Shown: in pieces, positions 8,410 through 16,962 of the stretch
Layout of the letters: every line of letters starts with the position of its first letter
Numbering within the stretch: position 1 is the first letter of the stretch
Assembly: GCF_042688385.1 (NCBI RefSeq)
Contig: NZ_JBHUPY010000015.1
Span: 124,001 to 188,000 of the forward strand
Length of the DNA stretch: 64,000 nt
Source: Herpetosiphon sp042688385
Lineage (GTDB): Bacteria; Chloroflexota; Chloroflexia; Chloroflexales; Herpetosiphonaceae
Reading direction: 5' to 3'
Notes under the pieces: generated by a model
What the model saw: the letters and a program-made list of their open reading frames with translations, nothing else
What the model was told of the DNA's origin: nothing
Databases searched by the model: none
Program-made: the position numbers and the translations under genes

Positions 8410-8803
8410 AACTGGCCACAAGGTGCTGATTGTGCTTGCTGTTGCCAGTAAGTTTTGCAACACCCTTTTGGGCTGTGGTGTACCCAAGAGGCATCCGCTG
8501 ATTATTCGCTTTTCCCCATCAACCGAGCCAAGCCTGTTTCCGTGGGCAGCAGCGGGAAGGCTATTCGAGCCGCCAGCCTCACGCACCAACTTGGAGTTGC
8601 TAGGTTAGCACTCGCCCTGCGGCGAGGAACCTCTACCTCGTTTTCTGAATCGCAGCGTACGTTGATTCAGACCGTTGCGCTTAAATTGAGTAGCTTTGAT
8701 TGCTCCTTATCCAATGCCTGGCCATGTGCCACGCTTGGGGCATTATACTGCATATTGCTATTTTGCAAAGTGTTTGCCATCCACAAAGCATCCGAAGGAG
8801 TGA

Positions 8804-8823
8804 AACCGCGAAGAGCGCGAAGG
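8804..8823 (+). repeat. Dispersed 20-bp repeat, copy 1
   Basis: AACCGCGAAGAGCGCGAAGG here is nearly identical to the reverse complement of 28563-28582 (one base different). Both copies lie in intergenic DNA beside short AT-rich junk. Confidence 0.5.
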
Positions 8824-8983
8824 ACACGAAGTACGATTTTTAGCCACAGATTGGAGTAAGGGCTATAGGCTGAAGGCTATAGGCTATTGGGAAATTTTTT
8901 TCGCCACGAATTGCCCGAATTCCACGAACAATCTTCCGCTAGCCCATAGCTGTACTGGTTCATTGGATTGGCAACCGTGTTCC

Positions 8984-9109
8984 TTCACCCCCAGCCCCTC
9001 TCCCACTGAACGCGGGCGAGGGGAGCACCCGTTTTTACTGACCCATTCGCAAGAACCATGGCATTAAAGCCCCTCGCCCGCGCTACGGGAGAGGGGTTGG
9101 GGTGAGGGG
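8984..9109. repeat. Palindromic intergenic repeat (copy A, two arms)
   Basis: One arm begins CTTCACCCCCAGCCCCTCTC and the other ends with its near complement (GAGAGGGGTTGGGGTGAGGG). GGGCGAGGGG and CCCCTCGCCCG lie inside. The same family recurs at 25744-25800, 48948-49045 and 62031-62274, always between genes. The two arms could form a stem of about 30 bp. The family name is unknown to me. Confidence 0.75.
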
Positions 9110-9193
9110 ATCAGGCGGTGGTTAATGCAATGAACCAGTAGAAATAGCCAATAGCCAAGGTTTCCCTGCGCGTCTGCGTTAAAACGAGATCTT

Positions 9194-9236
9194 TATGCTC
9201 TATGCTCTCTGTTCTATGTTCTATGCTCTCTGTTCT
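9194..9236 (+). repeat. Short tandem repeat, 21-bp period
   Basis: TATGCTCTCTGTTCTATGTTC (9201-9221) is followed by a second, almost complete copy from 9222, with a partial copy before. Only two units are present and there are no spacers, so this is not a CRISPR array. Confidence 0.6.
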
Positions 9237-9238
9237 AA

Positions 9239-9273
9239 ACAAAAAAAACACCCCATTGGAATGGGATGTTTGT
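9239..9273 (-). terminator. Rho-independent terminator of tRNA-Gly
   Basis: On the minus strand AACATCCCATT pairs with AATGGGGTGTT around a CC loop, followed by a run of eight T. It begins immediately after the CCA of the tRNA. This is a textbook terminator. Confidence 0.88.
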
Positions 9274-9276
9274 GGA

Positions 9277-9352
9277 TGGAGCGGGAAACGGGGTTCGAAC
9301 CCGCAACCTTCTGTTTGGGAAACAGATGCGCTGCCAATTGCGCCATTCCCGC
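9277..9352 (-). tRNA. tRNA-Gly (anticodon CCC)
   Basis: On the minus strand the cloverleaf is complete. The acceptor stem is GCGGGAA/TTCCCGC and the D arm is GCGC/GCGC with GG in the loop. The anticodon arm is TCTGT/ACAGA with loop TTCCCAA, giving anticodon CCC (decodes GGG). The variable loop is AGGTT. The T arm is GCGGG/CCCGT with TTCGAAC. Discriminator T73 is followed by an encoded CCA. Confidence 0.96.
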
Positions 9353-9465
9353 TCATCAAGCTCTGTGAGTATACTCAAAAGCAGTCAAGCTGTCAACCAT
9401 CGGCTAATTATTAAAAAGCGCTGCCCAACAAGCAGATACCGTTAAATGTATCTAACTAAATATGG

Positions 9466-9471
9466 TACACT
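9466..9471 (+). promoter_or_regulatory. -10 box for the first Ser/Thr kinase
   Basis: TACACT, preceded by TGG in extended -10 style, lies 37 bp before the chosen ATG at 9509. The -35 is weak. Confidence 0.4.
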
Positions 9472-9508
9472 AGCGCATCAGGCTATTTTTCTTCGTGAGA
9501 GGGCAACG

Positions 9509-11374
9509 ATGAGTGTTCTTCAATCAGGTGTTGTGCTCAACCACCAATACGAAATTATTAAAAAAATTGGTGGTGGCGGCGGTGGCAACGTCTACGAAGC
9601 CGTCGACCAAAACTTGGCCCGCCGTATTGCAGTCAAGCATTTAATTCTGCCAAGCAATGATGCAATCAAACATTTTAAAAAAGAAGCCCGTTTATTAGCC
9701 AGCCTTGAACACCCGAATTTGCCGCAGGTCTATAATCAGTTCGAGGAAGGCCCAGGCCATTTTTTGGTCATGGAATATATCGAAGGCACTGACCTTGATC
9801 AATATCTGCGCGATCACGCTGGCCCTTTGGCTTTAACCACGGTTTTAGCCTGGGCCGATGAGCTGCTAAAATTGCTTGAGTATCTGCATACCTCCCCGAA
9901 AGAACCAGTTATTCACCGCGACATCAAGCCAGCAAATATTAAGTTGAGCACAACTGGCCAATTGAAATTGATTGATTTTGGCTTGGCAAAAAGTGATTTA
10001 TCAACCCAAATCAATAATGTGTATATGAGTGTTCGGGGCTATACCTCGACCTACGCGCCCTTAGAGCAATTGGTGCCCAAAGATGATGAGCGCACCGATC
10101 AGCGTAGCGACTTGTATGCCTTCGGCGTAACGCTCTATCATTTGCTCACTGGCAGCGTGCCAATCGATGCCAACAAAAAGCAGATTGATGCGACCAATCG
10201 CTATGCAATGGTTGTACAGGGCAAGCCCGACCCAATTCTGCGCCCAAAACAGCTCAATCCGGCAATTCCTGAATATGTTGATGCGGCGATTATGCAGGCA
10301 ATTGCGATCAATAAAGCTGATCGTTTTGGCTCAGCAGCAGAATTTCGCCAGGCATTAAATCCTTCAACGGTTTCCAAGTTTGGCTCAAGTATTTCTGGTT
10401 TGCTGAGTGCTCGGCCTAAAGCGCAGGCTGGCGCTAGCAAGTCAACCCAACCATCTAAGCAAGCTGCAAACTCAACCGGCCAACGCAGCCAACCAGTTCA
10501 GCAAAGTTCAACGCCACCCATTTCGCGCCCAGCAAGCGATCATTTCGAACCACCAATTCCCCCTGTGCCCAATCCAAAGCCCAAATCGATCAAGCGCGTT
10601 GTTCCATTGCTGGCCTTGCTGTTGCTGGGCATGGGTGGCGGTGGCTGGTGGTGGGTTAAGGCCAACACTAGCAGCAACCCAACCACAAGTCCCAATCAAA
10701 ATAACCAACCAATTGTCTATAATGCAGAGCAAAATCCTGTTGCAACGATTCCAACGAGTAGCAGTGGCAGTGCTGCGCAAGCAACCACAACCTTGAGCCA
10801 AGCAACTGCAACACTGGAGCCGAGCGCAACCGCCACGCTGGAGCCAAGCGCAACCGCCACGTCTGAGCCAACAATTGCAGTGGTTGTTCAGCCAACTGTT
10901 CGCCCAGCTACCGCTCGCCCAGCCGCCCAGCCAACCCAGCGGCCTGCACCCCAGCCAACCAACCCACCGCCGCCACCATCTGATCGCGATGGCGATGGCG
11001 TGGCCGATGCCAACGATCCTTGCCCAGATACCAACGGCCCAAATAATGGCTGCCCTGCACCACCACCACCTGACCGCGATGGCGATGGCGTGGTCGATGC
11101 CAACGATCCCTGCCCTGATGGAGCTGGACCAAATAATGGTTGTCCTGCGCCAGTCGAAGTGGCCGACCGCGACGGTGATACCATTCCCGATGATCGCGAC
11201 GATTGCCCGAACGAACCAGGCGATCCATCACGCCGTGGCTGCCCTAAGCCTAAAGAACAACCAACCAATCCGCCACCAACCAATACACCACGGCCAGAGC
11301 CAACGGCTGTACCACCACCAACAGTTGAGTCGACCCCGAAACCAACAACTCGTCCACCTGTAACTGCTCCATAA
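9509..11374 (+). CDS. Transmembrane Ser/Thr protein kinase with thrombospondin type-3 repeats
   Basis: Hanks-type kinase expected to be active in the cytoplasm, with an extracellular calcium-binding tail. The kinase domain (about residues 10-275) has a glycine loop IGGGGGGNVY, the ATP lysine in IAVKHL, catalytic HRDIKPANIKL, DFGLAKS and a PLEQ-type activation segment. A Pro/Ser/Gln-rich stretch leads to one membrane segment (about 360-378, LLALLLLGMG). Outside is a Thr/Pro/Ala stalk with a 24-bp tandem repeat, then three Asp-rich type-3 repeats (DRDGDGVADAND, DRDGDGVVDAND, DRDGDTIPDDRDDC) with paired Cys. ATG 9509 has GAGAGGG 7 nt upstream; the in-frame ATG at 9446 has none. It is a paralogue of the next gene. 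Confidence 0.88.
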   Translation: MSVLQSGVVLNHQYEIIKKIGGGGGGNVYEAVDQNLARRIAVKHLILPSNDAIKHFKKEARLLASLEHPNLPQVYNQFEEGPGHFLVMEYIEGTDLDQYLRDHAGPLALTTVLAWADELLKLLEYLHTSPKEPVIHRDIKPANIKLSTTGQLKLIDFGLAKSDLSTQINNVYMSVRGYTSTYAPLEQLVPKDDERTDQRSDLYAFGVTLYHLLTGSVPIDANKKQIDATNRYAMVVQGKPDPILRPKQLNPAIPEYVDAAIMQAIAINKADRFGSAAEFRQALNPSTVSKFGSSISGLLSARPKAQAGASKSTQPSKQAANSTGQRSQPVQQSSTPPISRPASDHFEPPIPPVPNPKPKSIKRVVPLLALLLLGMGGGGWWWVKANTSSNPTTSPNQNNQPIVYNAEQNPVATIPTSSSGSAAQATTTLSQATATLEPSATATLEPSATATSEPTIAVVVQPTVRPATARPAAQPTQRPAPQPTNPPPPPSDRDGDGVADANDPCPDTNGPNNGCPAPPPPDRDGDGVVDANDPCPDGAGPNNGCPAPVEVADRDGDTIPDDRDDCPNEPGDPSRRGCPKPKEQPTNPPPTNTPRPEPTAVPPPTVESTPKPTTRPPVTAP

Positions 11375-11392
11375 ACAAGGGTCAAAATACGG

Positions 11393-11444
11393 TATAATCG
11401 AGCGCGTAGCGTTTCACCTAAACTCAATCTCCCATGCTACGCGC
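11393..11444 (+). promoter_or_regulatory. Promoter -10 and leader hairpin before the second kinase
   Basis: TATAAT (11393-11398) is followed at once by GCGCGTAGC (11402-11410) and its perfect complement GCTACGCGC (11436-11444), 25 nt apart. A start of transcription near 11405 would place most of this hairpin at the very 5' end of the mRNA, about 160 nt before the ATG. It suggests that the second kinase has its own promoter. Confidence 0.5.
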
Positions 11445-11566
11445 CAATATTACGCTTCGATGAAATACGTATTCCCAGAACGAAAAAGCCCTCGCTTGAG
11501 CACGAGAAAGGGAATGTTGCTCTGAGGAGCCTAAAATACCCCTGATTGAAAACAATGAGGCAAGCT

Positions 11567-13369
11567 ATGTTTCCAAATGGCATGATCCTAAATGAAACCT
11601 ATGAAATTCGTGAGCGGATTGGCCATGGCGGCGGTGGCGCGGTCTATGCCGCCTACGATATTAAGTTGCGCAAATTGGTCGCAATTAAATATCTACACCT
11701 TGAGGGCGACCATGCAATTAAGGCCTTTAGCCACGAAGCTAGTCTGTTAGCCAATTTGCATCACCCCAGCTTGCCCAAGGTCTATTTGCACTTTAGCACC
11801 AACGATGGCCAATTTTTGGTGATGGATTTGATCGATGGCGACGATTTAAGCACCTTGCTTGAGCGTCAAGGCGGCCCGTTGCCGGTTGATCAAGTGCTTG
11901 GCTGGGCCGATCAACTGCTGAGTGTTTTGACCTATCTGCATAGTTACTATCGCCAGCCGATTGTCCACCGCGATATTAAGCCAGCCAATATTAAAATTAC
12001 AACCCGTGGCGAATTGAAATTGTTGGATTTTGGCTTGGCAAAGGCCGAAATTTTCACCAATATGCGGAGCGCGATGCATAGCGTTCATGGCTATACCTTG
12101 ACCTACGCGCCGCCTGAGCAAATTAATCAAGAAGGCACTGACCCGCGCAGCGATTTATATTCGTTGGGCGCAACGCTCTATCATTTATTAACTGGGCGCA
12201 CGCCAACCGATGGCGATGGCAAAACTGCCGATGCTTTGGTGCGAACCTTGGCGCTGGCCAAACGCAAGCCCGACCCAATTATTGCGCCAAAATTGCTTAA
12301 TCCTGCGATTCCTGCGCATGTCAATCAGGCAATTATGCGCTCGTTAGAAATTGATGCTGATGAGCGTTTTACTTCTGCAGAGGAATTTCGCCAAATCTTG
12401 GCTCAACCTTATGTTCCAATCAACCCTGCCCAAACCCAAATTTTGCCAACCACTATTGGCTCACGAGCAATCACGGGGCCGCCTAAACAAGCTTCAATTC
12501 GCGAAAGTAGCCAGCCACAAGCACCAATCAGTACCCCAAAAAGCAACTATCCAGCCCAAACAGCACCTGAGCCAAGCGTGCAAGCCCAGCCAAAAGCAAG
12601 CGCTAAACGCTTTCTGCCATTGCTGTTGGGATTACTGTTGGTGGCTGCTGGCGGCGGCTGGTGGCTGAGCCGTGATGAACAAACGCCAATCGTTACGGTT
12701 AGTCAGGCTACCAATACCGTTGTGGCAGCCCAACCAAGCCAAAGTCTGGCCACCACAACCGGCATAAATGCTGCTGATCAGCCAACTATCACGTTGGGTG
12801 TGGCCACAAGCGAGCCAACAAACATTGCCGAAGATGTGGCAACCGCGACTGAGCCTGCCCAGCCAACCACTGCTGAGGTGCAGCCAACTAACGAGCCAGC
12901 AACGGCCCGTCCAGCAGTGCAGCCAACCAACCGGCCAGCGACGGCCCGCCCTGCACCAACCAATCCGCCAGCGCTTCAACCAACCAACCCCCCAGTCGTT
13001 GTGCAGCCAACCAATGAGCCAGTTGTGCAACCAACCAATCCGCCAGCTCCAAGCGATCGCGATGGCGATGGATTTCCTGATGATCTTGATGGCTGTCCCG
13101 ATGTGGCGGGGCCAAATAATGGATGTCCAGCTCCGATTGAGCCAACCCAACCGCCAGCAGTTGATCGCGATGGTGATACGATTCCCGATGATCGCGATGC
13201 CTGCCCGAATGAGCCTGGCGATCCATCGCGGAATGGCTGCCCCAAGCCAGTTGAGCAGCCAACGGCTGCCCCACCGCCAACCACTAAACCAGAACCAACA
13301 CGAGTACCGCCAACCGTTGCTCCGGTTGCAACCAATCCCCCGCCGCCACCGCCAACAGTGCGACCATAA
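11567..13369 (+). CDS. Transmembrane Ser/Thr protein kinase with thrombospondin type-3 repeats (paralogue)
   Basis: Same architecture as the preceding kinase. The kinase domain has IGHGGGGAVY, VAIKYL, HRDIKPANIKI, DFGLAKA and YAPPEQ. A Pro/Gln-rich juxtamembrane part leads to a membrane segment near residues 346-362 (LPLLLGLLLVAAGG). A long Pro/Thr/Asn/Gln stalk follows, then two type-3 calcium repeats (DRDGDGFPDDLDGC, DRDGDTIPDDRDAC) rather than three. ATG 11567 has GAGG 7 nt upstream; earlier in-frame TTG 11546 and ATG 11555 are less well placed. Catalytic residues are intact, so kinase activity is likely. The tail may sense calcium, wall or surface contact, which is inference. A strong terminator follows. 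Confidence 0.88.
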   Translation: MFPNGMILNETYEIRERIGHGGGGAVYAAYDIKLRKLVAIKYLHLEGDHAIKAFSHEASLLANLHHPSLPKVYLHFSTNDGQFLVMDLIDGDDLSTLLERQGGPLPVDQVLGWADQLLSVLTYLHSYYRQPIVHRDIKPANIKITTRGELKLLDFGLAKAEIFTNMRSAMHSVHGYTLTYAPPEQINQEGTDPRSDLYSLGATLYHLLTGRTPTDGDGKTADALVRTLALAKRKPDPIIAPKLLNPAIPAHVNQAIMRSLEIDADERFTSAEEFRQILAQPYVPINPAQTQILPTTIGSRAITGPPKQASIRESSQPQAPISTPKSNYPAQTAPEPSVQAQPKASAKRFLPLLLGLLLVAAGGGWWLSRDEQTPIVTVSQATNTVVAAQPSQSLATTTGINAADQPTITLGVATSEPTNIAEDVATATEPAQPTTAEVQPTNEPATARPAVQPTNRPATARPAPTNPPALQPTNPPVVVQPTNEPVVQPTNPPAPSDRDGDGFPDDLDGCPDVAGPNNGCPAPIEPTQPPAVDRDGDTIPDDRDACPNEPGDPSRNGCPKPVEQPTAAPPPTTKPEPTRVPPTVAPVATNPPPPPPTVRP

Positions 13370-13377
13370 TTGACATA

Positions 13378-13411
13378 AGCTCAGTAATTTAAATAGATTA
13401 CTGGGCTTTTT
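13378..13411 (+). terminator. Rho-independent terminator of the kinase pair
   Basis: AGCTCAGTAAT pairs with ATTACTGGGCT (one G-U pair) around an 8-nt loop and is followed by TTTTT. It starts 9 nt after the stop. Confidence 0.88.
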
Positions 13412-13436
13412 GCTGCATGCAAGTAGCAGAATCAAG

Positions 13437-13442
13437 TATAAT
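13437..13442 (+). promoter_or_regulatory. -10 box for the GT-C-like gene
   Basis: TATAAT lies 51 bp before ATG 13493, directly after the terminator of the kinase operon. The -35 is not convincing. Confidence 0.45.
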
Positions 13443-13492
13443 CGCTGCTGGTTGCTCGGCCATGTGGCTTATTCGGTTGTGAAGGACGCACT

Positions 13493-16309
13493 ATGCAGTT
13501 GATTCTTGGTTTGCTGTTAGCCCCAGTTTTGCTTTATCTGCCAGGCTTCGTTTGGGCGCGCTTTGGCCATCGCCCAAGCGATTGGCTTGATCGCCAATTT
13601 GAGCGCATGCTGGTTAGTGCGCTCTGGACTGGCTGGTGGGGCTTGGTTTTGGCAAGCCTTGGTTGGTATAGTTTGCTGCATTTAGTGCTTGGCACAGCCG
13701 TTTTTTGTGGGCTTGGTTGGTGGCTTAGCCGCAAATTCGGCCTTGCTCCACTAGAACTAAGCAAAGCTCGCCCACGCTGGGAGCGTTGGGTTTTTATTAT
13801 TGTGCTGGCAATTTTTGCCGCCATTGTCGCCCGACCTTTCGAAACCGTGTTGGGTGGCCGCGATGCAGGCATTTACACAGTTACTGGTTTTGCCATCGAA
13901 CGCACTGGCAGCATCGTGCAAGACGAAGCCTTGGTTGCCGAGATTGTTCGAACAATGAACTATAGTGATCGCAACCTCTCTGAGCCAGCCAAACAAGCGT
14001 ATAGCAACCTGCTTGGCAAACAAGATCCTGCACGTTTTCTGAGCACGCGTTTTCATCAGCCTAGCTTTTTTATGACCGAGGAATCGGCGGCGGCGGGCAA
14101 ATCCTACCCCAATAACTTTCATCTTTACCCGACGTGGATTGCCATTTGGACGAGCTTATTTGGCGTGTATGGCGGTTTGTTGGCAACTGGCTATTTGGGT
14201 TGGTTGGGCGCGTGGAGCGTGGCCATGGTCGGGCGGCGGGTGGTGCAAGGCAAGGCCAGTGCTTGGATGGGTGTGTTAGCGCTGGCCCTGATCAGCCTCA
14301 ACAGCTTGCAAATTTGGTTTAGCCGCTATTCAACTGCCGAAGCAGGCGCGCAATGGACGGTTTGGAGCGGCTTGGCAATGTGGGCAGCGTATAGCCAAAT
14401 TGAGCCAAGCCAGCGCAGCAACCGCCGTGGCATCTGGTATGCAGCCCTGTGTGGCATTGCGCTTGGCCAATTGGCCTTGATGCGGCTCGAATTCTATTTC
14501 GGGGTTTTTCCGGTTGTCTTGTATTTGGGCGCGGCCCTGATTCGGCGACGCTGGGGGCGGGGCGAAACAGCCATGGCCTTGGGCTTGGGCACGATGTTGG
14601 TGCATGCTGCAATTCATATCAGCACCATTGGCTGGCTCTATTTTATGAACAATACGTGGGGCAAGTTTCAAGATTTTGCGATTATCTCGCGCTTGGCCCA
14701 CCCTTTTTATCCGCCAATTTTGCAAGATAGACGTGGCAACAACGCCAAAGCCTGGATTTTAGAGAGTAACAGCCGTTTAGCCCTAGAATTAGCGATTGTC
14801 GCCATTGGTTTGGTGGCACTTTGGGCCTTGTGGCGGTTTCCCCGTTTGTTGAATTGGGTTGAAGCCCAAGCCCAACGTTGGCAACACTGGTTATTGGGTG
14901 CGCTGGCAATTGGCCTCGTGCTGATGGCTGGCTATGCCTATTTTATCCGGCCACAGCATCTTTCAAGCGCCGCACTGTTGCACCCAATTGAGCATGCCAG
15001 CACATGGAATAGCTATATTGGTGGCATTTTGCCGATTCCTGATGTTAAGCCCCGCCAAACGGCGATTGCCTATGGCAATATGGTGCGCTTGGGCTGGTAT
15101 TTTTCGCCCTTGGGCATTGGCTTGGGCATTGCTGGTTTGGCGCTCTGGATTTGGCGCGATATGAATCGGCGCTCGTGGATGATTTTGCTGCTGGGCATTT
15201 TGTATGGCGCGTTTAGCGTTAATGATTCGTATGGCACTGCCGAACAAGCCTATATCTATATTGCGCGGCGCTTTTTGCCTGGGGCTGTGCCGATGCTTAG
15301 CTTGGGCATGGCGTGGCTTTTGGCCAAAGGCTTGGTACGATCAACCAAGCTTTGGCGGGTAGCGAGCGGGCTGGCGGCGGCAGCAATGCTTCTATTTTTT
15401 ATTGCAACTGGTTGGCGCACGATTGCCCATATTGAATATAAAGGCGCTTTGGCGGCGCTGACTGAGCTGGCTAACAAAACCGAGCCCAATGCAATTGTGC
15501 TCATGCGCGGCGGCGACCGCGATTCCTCGACCAATATTGCTACGCCAATGCACTACTTGTTTGATCGTGATTATTTGGTGGCCTATAGCGACGATCCCAC
15601 GCCTTATCGCGATTTGTTGGCCCAACAAGTGCGCAATTGGCAAGCCCAAGGCCGACCGGTTTATCTGATGCTTGGCTCGCGTGGTGGCATGCTCAATTTG
15701 CCAGGTTTTCGCTATGAAACTGTCGAGATCTTCGACCTACCATTAAAAGAATGGCAACAATTGCAACTACAAAAGCCCTTTACTGCTGGCGATATTCGCT
15801 TCACCTACCGAATCTATCGGCTTGTGCCTGATGCGCAGCCGCTTACTGGTCAGCAAACAATTGCAATTGATGATTATCGTTGGCAGCATAGCGGCATTAA
15901 CCCAGTTGAAACGAACCCTAAAACCGGCCAGCGCTTTACCTGGACTGAGGGGACTGCGCGTTGGATTATGCCCGCAATCAAGACTAGCTCAAATCTCAGC
16001 TTTAGTGTAGGATTAGGGTTAGTACCACCATCACTCGTAAATCAGCCAGTTGAACTTTGTTTAAGCGCCAGCTATTTAGTTAAGCAGCCGATAAACCAAG
16101 CATTGGGCTGCCAACGTTTGAGCAGTAGTGAGCCAACCACGCTAACGTGGGAGCTGCCTGCGCTACCAGAGCACGATTGGTTATTGCAACTTAGCCTAAG
16201 CCGCACGTGGAGTCCCAACGATTATGCTGCCGAATACCCAAGCCCGCCGAATGATGCCCGTAGCCTTGGGATTCAATGGAGTGGCACAGTCTGGCAGATT
16301 GATCAATAA
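13493..16309 (+). CDS. Large polytopic membrane protein, GT-C/PMT-like glycosyltransferase candidate
   Basis: The first 640 residues or so hold about 12-14 membrane segments; the last 290 are soluble and probably outside. After the third segment comes a loop with GGRDAGIYT, matching the acidic loop found in GT39/ArnT-type enzymes that use polyprenyl-phosphate sugars. The C-terminal part has a mixed fold with short beta-strand-like runs and no motif that I know. ATG 13493 follows GAAGGA at 7 nt. Membrane transferases of this kind glycosylate exported proteins or lipids. Its position before the Tad-type genes could mean it modifies pilin-like proteins, but that is inference. An alternative is an O-antigen-ligase-like or uncharacterised membrane protein. 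Confidence 0.6.
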   Translation: MQLILGLLLAPVLLYLPGFVWARFGHRPSDWLDRQFERMLVSALWTGWWGLVLASLGWYSLLHLVLGTAVFCGLGWWLSRKFGLAPLELSKARPRWERWVFIIVLAIFAAIVARPFETVLGGRDAGIYTVTGFAIERTGSIVQDEALVAEIVRTMNYSDRNLSEPAKQAYSNLLGKQDPARFLSTRFHQPSFFMTEESAAAGKSYPNNFHLYPTWIAIWTSLFGVYGGLLATGYLGWLGAWSVAMVGRRVVQGKASAWMGVLALALISLNSLQIWFSRYSTAEAGAQWTVWSGLAMWAAYSQIEPSQRSNRRGIWYAALCGIALGQLALMRLEFYFGVFPVVLYLGAALIRRRWGRGETAMALGLGTMLVHAAIHISTIGWLYFMNNTWGKFQDFAIISRLAHPFYPPILQDRRGNNAKAWILESNSRLALELAIVAIGLVALWALWRFPRLLNWVEAQAQRWQHWLLGALAIGLVLMAGYAYFIRPQHLSSAALLHPIEHASTWNSYIGGILPIPDVKPRQTAIAYGNMVRLGWYFSPLGIGLGIAGLALWIWRDMNRRSWMILLLGILYGAFSVNDSYGTAEQAYIYIARRFLPGAVPMLSLGMAWLLAKGLVRSTKLWRVASGLAAAAMLLFFIATGWRTIAHIEYKGALAALTELANKTEPNAIVLMRGGDRDSSTNIATPMHYLFDRDYLVAYSDDPTPYRDLLAQQVRNWQAQGRPVYLMLGSRGGMLNLPGFRYETVEIFDLPLKEWQQLQLQKPFTAGDIRFTYRIYRLVPDAQPLTGQQTIAIDDYRWQHSGINPVETNPKTGQRFTWTEGTARWIMPAIKTSSNLSFSVGLGLVPPSLVNQPVELCLSASYLVKQPINQALGCQRLSSSEPTTLTWELPALPEHDWLLQLSLSRTWSPNDYAAEYPSPPNDARSLGIQWSGTVWQIDQ

Positions 16310-16377
16310 TAGCGTAAGCGAATTCTTAAACAAAAATTGGTACTATCGCACTATAGGCGAATCGGTATTGACCTGTG

Positions 16378-16383
16378 TATACT
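16378..16383 (+). promoter_or_regulatory. Extended -10 box upstream of the TadE operon
   Basis: TGTGTATACT contains TATACT at 16378-16383, 54 bp before the first TadE-like gene. A clear -35 at the right distance is lacking. Confidence 0.4.
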
Positions 16384-16436
16384 GACCTAAGACCCAAACG
16401 TGGAACGTATGCGCATAACCAACACGGGAGGTACGT

Positions 16437-16943
16437 ATGAAACGAAAGTCGCGAGGGCAAGCCCTTGTTGAGTTTGCCTTGGTTTTTCCCCTTATTATGA
16501 CGTTCTTATTCGCATCAATTGAGCTGGGTTTTTACGTTTATTCCTGGTCACAGGCCAACTATGCTGCGCGCCGTGGAGCTGAACAAGCTTCATCAGGCCC
16601 ACCATTAAGAGCACTTGCTAATTATGATTCAGAAGATGACGAATGTGTGCGCTTGATTCGGGCAGCTGCCATCCGCACCACAATTGGCATCCGAGCCTCG
16701 GACATTAGGATAGCATATAGGCTTGCTGCCAATGATATTACGGGGCCTGTTCCTAGTACAAATAGTCCAACGATCCATCGCAAAGCTGGCAATATTATGC
16801 AAGTGCAGGTTGTGTATAACTATCAACCACTTACCCCGATTGGCGATTTTTTCTTATCAGGACGGACTATTGATGCAACCTCGCGCCGCACGATTGTCCG
16901 CTACGATTTTTCGAGTATTGACCCACTCTCGGTTTGCCGCTAA
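16437..16943 (+). CDS. TadE-like pseudopilin
   Basis: A 168-residue protein with the TadE N terminus: a short basic stretch, then GQALVEFALVFPL entering one hydrophobic helix (about residues 8-35), and a periplasmic remainder. TadE-type proteins are minor pilins processed by a prepilin peptidase and assembled with Flp pili or related secretion systems. GGGAGG precedes the ATG by 6 nt. The next gene is a second TadE-like protein 19 nt downstream, then a TadG-like protein, so this is one operon. No TadA ATPase, TadB/C or prepilin peptidase is in this window; they would have to be elsewhere. Confidence 0.85.
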   Translation: MKRKSRGQALVEFALVFPLIMTFLFASIELGFYVYSWSQANYAARRGAEQASSGPPLRALANYDSEDDECVRLIRAAAIRTTIGIRASDIRIAYRLAANDITGPVPSTNSPTIHRKAGNIMQVQVVYNYQPLTPIGDFFLSGRTIDATSRRTIVRYDFSSIDPLSVCR

Positions 16944-16962
16944 TCAATGAGGATACCTGACG

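Larger units (their letters stand above)
8308..9276. other. Repeat-rich non-coding region
   Basis: Nearly 1 kb without a credible gene. It holds the glmS upstream hairpin, a CTCGCC/GGCGAG hairpin (8611-8626), a dispersed CCGCGAAGA-type repeat (8804-8823), a GGCTATAGGCT direct repeat (8861-8871 and 8875-8885), a large palindromic repeat (8984-9109) and a 21-bp tandem repeat (9194-9236). A frame at 8455-8859 is open for 134 codons but runs through these repeats and has no ribosome site. The region looks like accumulated repeat debris. Confidence 0.6.

Noticed and set aside
8308..8450. glmS ribozyme in the leader
   Set aside because: The hairpin does not show the ribozyme's double-pseudoknot core, and the class is mostly found in Firmicutes.
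8455..8859. 134-codon open frame in the repeat region
   Set aside because: It crosses several repeats, has no ribosome site, and its translation has no recognisable fold or codon bias.
9194..9236. Possible CRISPR-like repeat
   Set aside because: Two direct units without spacers, leader or cas genes.
10888..11427. Long minus-strand frame opposite the first kinase tail
   Set aside because: It mirrors the low-complexity Pro/Thr/Asp codons of the kinase and has the repeated Gly/Arg/Ser composition expected of an antisense shadow.
12632..13435. 267-codon minus-strand frame opposite the second kinase tail
   Set aside because: Trp/Cys-rich antisense of Pro/Thr/Gln codons; no ribosome site; overlaps a well-supported gene.
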